Source: Zasmidium citrigriseum (lineage: Eukaryota > Ascomycota > Dothideomycetes > Mycosphaerellales > Mycosphaerellaceae). Taken from it: a stretch of DNA of 64,000 nucleotides. The notes under the pieces are model-generated. The model ran no database searches. It was not told the DNA's origin and saw only the letters and a list, made by a program, of their open reading frames with translations. Made by a program: the position numbers and the translations under genes. The stretch spans positions 293,401 to 357,400 of the forward strand of contig NHNW01000044.1 in assembly GCA_002786025.1 (NCBI GenBank). The letters run 5' to 3'. This document shows positions 57,621 through 64,000 of the stretch, in pieces; the first letter of the stretch is position 1, and the number at the start of each line of letters is the position of its first letter.

Positions 57621-58024
57621 TCTAGTTAATAAGATATAGTAGATAAAGCCTTTACTTTTTTATATATAACTTTCCTATTACTATCTAGCTCGAACTATTT
57701 CGAATATAAGATTATTATAATATATACGCTTCTAAATATCTAAGTAGTATATACTAATAGCGTTTAAGTCTACTTAAAATATAAGTAGCTAGTAGATATA
57801 TTATAGACTAAAAGTTAAAAGTATATCTACTTATAGTATTAGACGAAGTAGTTTAAGTATCTATCTTCTATAATAGTATATATTAACTTAGTATAGATTT
57901 ACCTTAAATATCTCTAGCTACTTATATATTATCTATTTAAGTCCCTTATACCTAGGCTATATATATAGTCTAATAATATTAGGTAAGATTATTAGAAACC
58001 TATATAAAAAATGTCTATATATAT

Positions 58025-58040
58025 AGGGTTAGGTAACCCT
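58025..58040. repeat. Inverted telomere-motif junction
   Basis: AGGGTTA and TAACCCT arms face each other across two bases (GG). Three copies of GTAAGATTATTAG lie close by (about 57,983, 58,046 and 58,060). Looks like a fossil end-to-end or transposon-tip structure. Confidence 0.5.
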
Positions 58041-58299
58041 TAGAGTAAGATTATTAGGGTAAGATTATTAGTAACTAACCTTTCTAAACTAACTAAAACT
58101 CTTCGTTTTTACTATATAATATTATACTTATACTCTCTTACTCTACTCTAAAGCGAAAACGAACGACCCTACGTATCGTTAAATAAAACCTAATATTTTA
58201 AAACGTTTTAAAGTAACGATCGAATATTATATCGTTTCTTAAATAATATAATTTTTATTAGGGACGCCCTACTAAATCTAAGGTAGGTCTAAAAGTAAA

Positions 58300-58345
58300 A
58301 TAAGAAATTATGTTATAGCTATTAGCTAGTATAGGAATTGAAACG
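58300..58345 (-). repeat. tRNA-like (B-box) element, copy 1
   Basis: On the minus strand, GTTTCAATTCC followed by TATACTAGCTA: a polymerase III B-box/T-arm-like segment with CA still present. Shares its 3' part with copy 2. The rest of a tRNA cannot be folded with confidence; could be a tRNA-derived SINE end. Confidence 0.3.
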
Positions 58346-58489
58346 TACTACTTAACGAAACTAACTACGTTTTAATACTTTTAAATAACGACGAAACGAT
58401 ATATTGTTCGAAAAACAATAAAATTCTACTTAGAAAACGCTAAAGTAGGTAGATAAGTAAAAAAAAATTATAGGTTATACTAATTTTTA

Positions 58490-58575
58490 TAACTAGCTAG
58501 TATAGGAATTAAACCTATATCTTCCTAGAGTTAGGTAGCCTACTAAAGCTTCTCTACGATCGAGGACCTTCCGGG
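58490..58575 (-). repeat. tRNA-like (B-box) element, copy 2
   Basis: On the minus strand, GTAGAG near the D-arm position, then ATAGG-TTTAATT-CCTAT, a 5-bp stem with a 7-base T-like loop, followed by ACTAGCTA. The loop differs from the usual TTCAA pattern by the RIP change CA-to-TA. Probably a mutated tRNA or tRNA-derived SINE. Confidence 0.35.
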
Positions 58576-59786
58576 ACCTATATATTACCTAACCTTCTAC
58601 TTAGTAAAGCCTTATAGATAGGACGTCGTAACTACTAGACTAACTAGCCTATTATATAAATTAAGAGATAGTAAATCCTATATAAATATAAAGCTATAGC
58701 CTAAACCTTATCGCCGTTAGGGTTTAGAGAGCGGAGAGCCTATAGTACTTATAGCTAGACGTTCGAAGCTAATAATATAGGATATAAGAACTAATAAGTA
58801 TATCGTAATAGGCGTAAATAATAAGCTAATACCTAGGACGGGCTAACTCTTACTAAGAAATAGACTATAAGGTAATAAGCGTACTACTATAGTAATATAA
58901 TATATATATTAAGGTCGTATACTAAGCCCGTATAGGCGTAATAGGTCGTTTAATAAGTACTCGAATATTCCTAACTATACTATACTATTAATCGCTATCC
59001 TTAAGCCCGCCTTATAGCTATTATCGAGTCCCTCTACGCTCCTTACTTATTATCGCTAAATACTTCGATATACTACGTATAGAGACCTTTAAAGGCCCTC
59101 CTCGTAAGACGCCGTATCCGCTAGTTTATACGCTACTCTAACTCCGCGAAGACCTCGTTAAATCTAGCCTTAGCCTATACTAGAAGGCTATTATCTATAT
59201 TAAGGGTATAGCTATAGTAATACGTAAGTATAGCGCCTATCCTTCTTAATTACGTAGAGCGCTAGTAAATAGCTTCTCTTATAACTATACCTATCTCTTA
59301 CTTTATATAGTCTAAGGTAAAGAGGACTCTCGTATAGTTTACGTTAAGTATATATACTCGTATATATAGTAGAATCGTTACTATAAAGACTACTTATAAC
59401 CTAGACGATAGCGTAGACGTCTCGTACTTAGACTCTAAGATAAACTCTAGTAGATAGTAGTAGAAAACCTTAGTACGTCGACTTATCGTATACGTATAGA
59501 TCGTAGCGTCTATTATAAAGATACCTAGTAAGACCGTCCTCTCGCCGCTTATCTAGTAAACCTAGCCCTAGTCGCGAGCCTAAACCTACTTATAGTTATT
59601 CCTATATAGGCTATAGCGCTCGTAGTATAGAATATCGTCGAGGATCTCGTCTTAAAGCTTAGTAGGAAGTATAAGGAGTAGATTAAGTAGTATTAATATT
59701 ATTAGTAGACGTAGGGAAGTAGAGGTATCCTTTCCTAAGTATAGAGAAGTTAAGCTATTATAGCGTAGGTTATTAGCTAAGGTCTA

Positions 59787-59892
59787 GACTTAGATAAGTC
59801 TAAGTCTCGTACTTACGTAACCTCGAAACTATACTAAGATATTAAATTAGTAACGACTAGGGCTAGACTTAGATATATCTAAGTCTCGTTAC
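59787..59892. repeat. Short direct repeat with a perfect 20-bp palindrome
   Basis: GACTTAGATATATCTAAGTC at 59,866-59,885 is its own reverse complement. A variant of the same string occurs 79 bases earlier at 59,787, both followed by TCGT; a related string occurs near 63,206. May be a target-site or element end. Confidence 0.6.
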
Positions 59893-62869
59893 TAGATATA
59901 GAACTACCTAATCGTATATTCTATAGGACCTTATCGTCCCTATACCTCTTAGTTATATAGCGCGTAGCCTTACGACTCGATATCTAGTATATCCTATATC
60001 TAAGCTTATCTTATATAAAACTCTCTATACTATAGAATAATAGCGTTAATATAACCTCTATAATCGTCGTAGGCCTCTCGTAACCTCGCTATTCCTTTAG
60101 TACTCTAGACGTAAACCGACGTAAAGTTAAACGCTAAGCGTCGAAAATAGAGTTTATATACTATTCGAAATTTATTTATAGAAGTATACTAGTCTTCTAC
60201 TTCTTCCCTTTAGATCTAGATTAGTAAGAAGGAATATAGATAAGATAGTCCCTTATAAGCGCTATCTCCTAGCTATATAGGCCTCTATAGCTATATATAG
60301 CTAGTAGACCCTATTAGTTAAGCTCTATCTAATATTATTTCTAGTAATACTAATAACTCGATTAGCTAATATATAGATCTAAATTAAGTATTCCTATACA
60401 CCTATAATAACTAAGCTATTAGCGGCGCGAATATTATCGTACTTTAGGTAACTATAGATATTATTAGCCTCTAGGCTTATATAGAGCGCTATATACGTAA
60501 CTAGCTACTAAAGGGTAAGTAGTTAGCGTCCTTAACTATAAACCTAGGCCTCTAAGGCGACGTTCGACTAGGCCGTAGTAATATAGCTAGCTACGTAATA
60601 CTTTAGACGAAGCTAAATATATAGAAGAGGGTTAGAAATCTTAACCTAAAGTATAAGAATATTATAACGATAGTAGAGTATATATAGTAAACTCGTAGAC
60701 TATAGCGAAAATAGTTTTAGTAGATAAGTATTATTAGAGAAGCTATTCGCCTCTAGTTCGCCCCTAATATTAGCGTAAGATTATAAAGTTAGCCTACGTA
60801 TATAGTCCTACTACCTATAGCCCCTAAGACCCTAATCCTCGTCTAAAATACTTAAGACGTACCTATTACCTCCTTCTAGTACCTAGCTATACTAATAGTA
60901 TAGCTTAGTATCCTTATTAGGTAGAGGCTTACTATTCGACTAGTTTAGTAGTCGGTATAGCTCTAGCTTCCCTACTACCTCTAAAAACTCCTCTAACCTA
61001 TTATACTTCCCTTTCTCGCTTTTAAAGATAGCTAGTACTACTCCCTCTAGGGCGTAACTAGCCTCTACTCCTACTATAGCTTACTAGGCTATTCGTTTAG
61101 GCGTAAGGTAGTTATATAGCTAACGACCTAATCTAAATCTTATATAGCTAGGATCTACTACCTAGGCCTATTCTAGTAGTCTACTATCTCTATCTAGCCG
61201 TAGGGTAGCTATTAGCTTACCTATCGTTCGCCTATTAGCCGCTATTTTAAGCTCGATTATTATATAGCGTATCTTACCTACTATCTAGTATAGGAGTTAA
61301 GAGTATCTCTCTATTTCTTAAGTATACCCCTACCTATAACGCTTACTTTTTCGATAGTAGCGCTAGCTAATAGGTAGACTATATAGTAGGCTATTATTAT
61401 AAGTAATATAGAAGTAGGTAGAGTAGAAGAAGTCGGTATAGAGGCTATTATAGATAGTAGAGGAGAAGTAGAGTAGATTAAGATATATCGTTAAAGTATC
61501 TAGTACTCCTTCGTCCTATTTATTATTACGCGTAAACGCCTATCTATCGCTCTCTATAAGGACTCGCTTAACTACTATAATACGAATCGGAGCGCTAGGT
61601 ATATAGGTAAAGATATAGATCCTATTAATTAGCTCCTATAAAAGACTATAGATAGTTAGAGCTATATCCTACTAGGCGTTAGTAGCTATTAGGACTCGCG
61701 AGCGGTCTATTCGCTATAGAATAGGTCGATTAGTTACTACTATTATCGTCGTAGTTATTAAGCGAGAGGCTTAGTCGTCGTCGCTATAAGGATATAATAG
61801 CTAGAGCTCCCGTAGGAGAAGTCTTAATAAAATCCGAGCTAAGGTACTAGAAGTAGTAGCTAGGTCTCTTTAGGTAGCCTAACGATATATACTATATATA
61901 CCGCTACGCGCGAATTATAGATATATTTAAGTACCCTCTACGAGCTTATAAAATAGATCCGCTTTATATACTTATATACTCTCTTATAATTATATATAGA
62001 GTATCTACTAAGTATTACTAAGAGCGACTATAATAGAGTTTAGGCGGCTATATATATAGTACTCGAAATTTATAAAGGCGGATAGCCTTATACTTATCGA
62101 TATCTATAGCCTAAGAAAGTCCTAAAGGGCGTAAAGTAGGTAGCCTTAAAGACTAATATAAGGCTATCTCTCTCTAAAGACTAGGTATTAAGCTATCGAC
62201 TATCTAGTAAGGGCTAAGCGCTATTAGCTCCCTCGCCTATAATATCTTCCTTTTCGGCGAGACTAACTAATAATAGGCGTTACTTTTTAATAACGACCTT
62301 TAGATACTCGACTTTCTTTTCTATAACTTCCTCCTAACTATTATTAGGAGACGTAGGAGGGTCGATACTTATTCGCTTTCGCTTACGATTACGATTAGTA
62401 GAGAGGTAGAATTTCCTCTATCCTAACCTATCCTAGAGCTACTATAGCGATTCTAGAGGCGCTATCTATCCTAGTAGTATACTTAGTTACCCTTCTAGTA
62501 TAGTAAGAGTACGAGAGCTCTAGATAATCTCTTATATACCGCTATTATCCTCTACTACTATTACGTAGTATTCCTTAGCTATAATACGCTTAGACTACTA
62601 GAATACTCTCTCTTTAATAGTATCCTAGAGTAAGAGGGGTTCTATATATACCTTTCTTATTTACCTAATTCTATATACTCTTTTAATAGCCTACGCTTCG
62701 ATAGAAGGCTATAGTATAGGGTTAACGAAGTATATATAAGAGGCTCTAGAAGTTAAGGGGAGGGTAAGAGTACGTTCTAGTTATATCGCTAGATTATACT
62801 AACTAAGGTCGAGCCTAAACGTAGCCTAGCTACTACCTACTAGAAGTCGCTTCGAAGGCGAGACTAGCG

Positions 62870-63170
62870 GCGGTAGCGACGTACCTATTAATAGATATAT
62901 CTCGCTATATACTAAGTAGAATTAGATACTAGGCGGCTCGTTAGAAAGCCGTTAGCGTAGGCTTTTATATAAATCTAAAAAAATACTTAGAAGTTATAGG
63001 ACGGCTAAGATATAGTAGGCGATAGCGAGGTAGCCGTTAGGGCGTATATCTCGCTATATACTAAGTAGAATCGGATAGTTAGCGGCTCGTTAGAAAGCCG
63101 TTAGCGTAGGCTTTTATATAGATCTAAAAAAAATACTTAGAAGTCGTAGGATAGCTAAGATATTTACGAC
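62870..63170. repeat. 149-bp tandem duplication
   Basis: Two copies beginning at 62,896 and 63,045 match over about 120 bases (for example GGCTCGTTAGAAAGCCG and TTAGCGTAGGCTTTTATATA). Several differences are CG in one copy and TA in the other, plus a single A indel. Confidence 0.8.
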
Positions 63171-63883
63171 TAAAGCCTCTATATAGCCTAGGGCTTAGCC
63201 TACCTAGACTTAGATATATCTACCTCTTAGTATATAGTAATAAATATATCTCTATTCGGTTTCGTAATATTAGCGATATCTTAATAGATCTTAGTACGTA
63301 CTATTTCGTACTTTAACTTAGAGCTATAGGTAGTATTAGAGGTAAGGATCTTCTTCGATTTCCTCTCCTAGGGCGGAGCCTTCTTTATAATCTTAGGGAC
63401 TAGTTAAGTATAATTTATATTTCCTCTCCTACTTCGATTTAGTAATTTAGCTTAAGTAGCTACTTTAGCTTTAGCTAGAGTAGCGAGTTTAGCCGCTATA
63501 CTACGTAAGACTATATAGATTATATTATTAGAAATAAGTTTATCTTCGCTCGTCCTAGTAGTATTACTATCGTTATATCCTAGGGTTCTAACTATATCTT
63601 AGTAGGCGGAGTTAGTATAGGTAGAGCCTAGTATAGTAGGAGGCGACTAGGTATATAATATTAGTTTCTTTAAGCCTTAGAGGCTAGGTCTAGTCTCGCT
63701 AAACTATTACGCGGACTTACGACGTATCTATATTACTAATAACGGCTATCGTATAATAACGTAACGTCTTCCTTCTAACCTCGACTCTACTCTACTAACT
63801 AATACCTATAACTTTTATAACGCTACTATAGCTATACCTACTAATAGATAGATCGATAGCTTTACTACTCTCTAGCTATAAGA

Positions 63884-64000
63884 GGGTTAGGGTTAGGGTT
63901 AGGGTTAGGGTTAGGGTTAGGGTTAGGGTTAGGGTTAGGGTTAGGGTTAGGGTTAGGGTTAGGGTTAGGGTTAGGGTTAGGGTTAGGGTTAGGGTTAGGG
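63884..64000 (+). repeat. Telomere repeat array (TTAGGG)n
   Basis: GGG followed by 19 perfect TTAGGG units runs to the last base. The G-rich strand reads outward, so this is the right-hand chromosome end. No degenerate units are seen at the inner edge. Confidence 0.99.

Larger units (their letters stand above)
45020..63883. other. RIP-saturated subtelomeric block
   Basis: From about 45,020 onward CA and TG dinucleotides almost disappear. The few I could find include GAGCAATAG near 47,710, CACC near 60,400, and several in the 58.0-58.5 kb island. TA is strongly enriched while CG, GC, CC and GG remain. That is the product of C-to-T at CpA on both strands (repeat-induced point mutation). Because ATG and TGA contain TG, I see ATG only near 58,000 and 58,310, and stops are TAA/TAG only, so no ORF is possible. 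The start is sharp: the last normal bases are about 45,003-45,020. No intact gene lies here. Confidence 0.93.

Noticed and set aside
58490..58575. Functional tRNA gene
   Set aside because: Only the T-arm-like part and 3' acceptor strand fit; anticodon arm and 5' acceptor do not pair properly.
58700..63883. Telomere-linked RecQ helicase
   Set aside because: Position fits, but I could not find Walker A, DEAD/H-box or helicase C motifs even allowing for RIP.
1..64000. CRISPR arrays, rRNA operon or prokaryotic operon features
   Set aside because: None seen; introns and TTAGGG telomere show a eukaryote.

Overview
This is the right-hand end of a chromosome from a filamentous ascomycete. The last 117 bases are a perfect TTAGGG array. 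The genes are intron-rich, with short introns (about 45-65 nt, GT..AG, CTAAC/CTGAC-like branch sites). The gene content (Zn2Cys6 regulator, LPMO, XIP-type aquaporin, TmpA-like protein, TDT-family carrier, APC permease) points to Pezizomycotina. Dothideomycetes is my best guess, from gene style only.

Layout. (1) 1-44,955 is ordinary, gene-dense euchromatin with about 23 well-supported protein genes plus a few weak ones. From left to right: CmcJ/AsaB-type oxidoreductase; a coiled-coil protein with an 18-bp minisatellite; an RS-rich single-pass membrane protein; carotenoid/stilbene oxygenase; small hypothetical genes; a FabG-like SDR facing a GFO/IDH/MOCA oxidoreductase; a SnoaL-like protein; a KduD-like SDR facing an XIP aquaporin; a bicupin; a TDT dicarboxylate/sulfite-type transporter; a GPI-anchored secreted protein; an amino-acid/GABA permease; an N-terminal-His LPMO; a Zn2Cys6 regulator; an FAD amine oxidase (amadoriase-like) divergent from an MFS sugar-type transporter and an enolase-superfamily enzyme; a tyrosine phosphatase; a secreted DUF218-like protein; an acetyl-CoA synthetase; a TmpA-like membrane protein; a conserved hypothetical; and a secreted proprotein-like gene interrupted by one in-frame stop. 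(2) From about 45,020 to 63,883 the sequence changes abruptly. The dinucleotides CA and TG almost vanish and TA takes their place. This is the signature of repeat-induced point mutation (RIP) carried nearly to completion, so the block has almost no ATG, no usable ORF, and only TAA/TAG stops. (3) 63,884-64,000 is the telomere.

Inside the mutated block, reading frames survive. An MFS (DHA1-type) transporter (about 51.8-53.2 kb) and an O-methyltransferase (about 56.2-57.6 kb) can be recognised on the + strand, with a long unidentified frame between them. Their stop codons are explained almost entirely by CA-to-TA and TG-to-TA changes, with few or no frameshifts. I read this as a subtelomeric accessory or secondary-metabolism-type gene cluster killed by RIP and then left intact in length. 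An AT-rich, less mutated island near 58.0-58.5 kb carries an inverted telomere-motif junction and two tRNA-like (B-box) repeats, and appears to separate two blocks.

The living genes suggest catabolic modules: sugar/sugar-acid oxidoreductases with SDRs (9.9-14.7 kb); and a regulator, FAD oxidase, transporter and enolase-superfamily set (25.1-33.9 kb). Functional links between neighbours are inference from gene order. Exon boundaries were worked out by hand from splice signals and reading-frame continuity.
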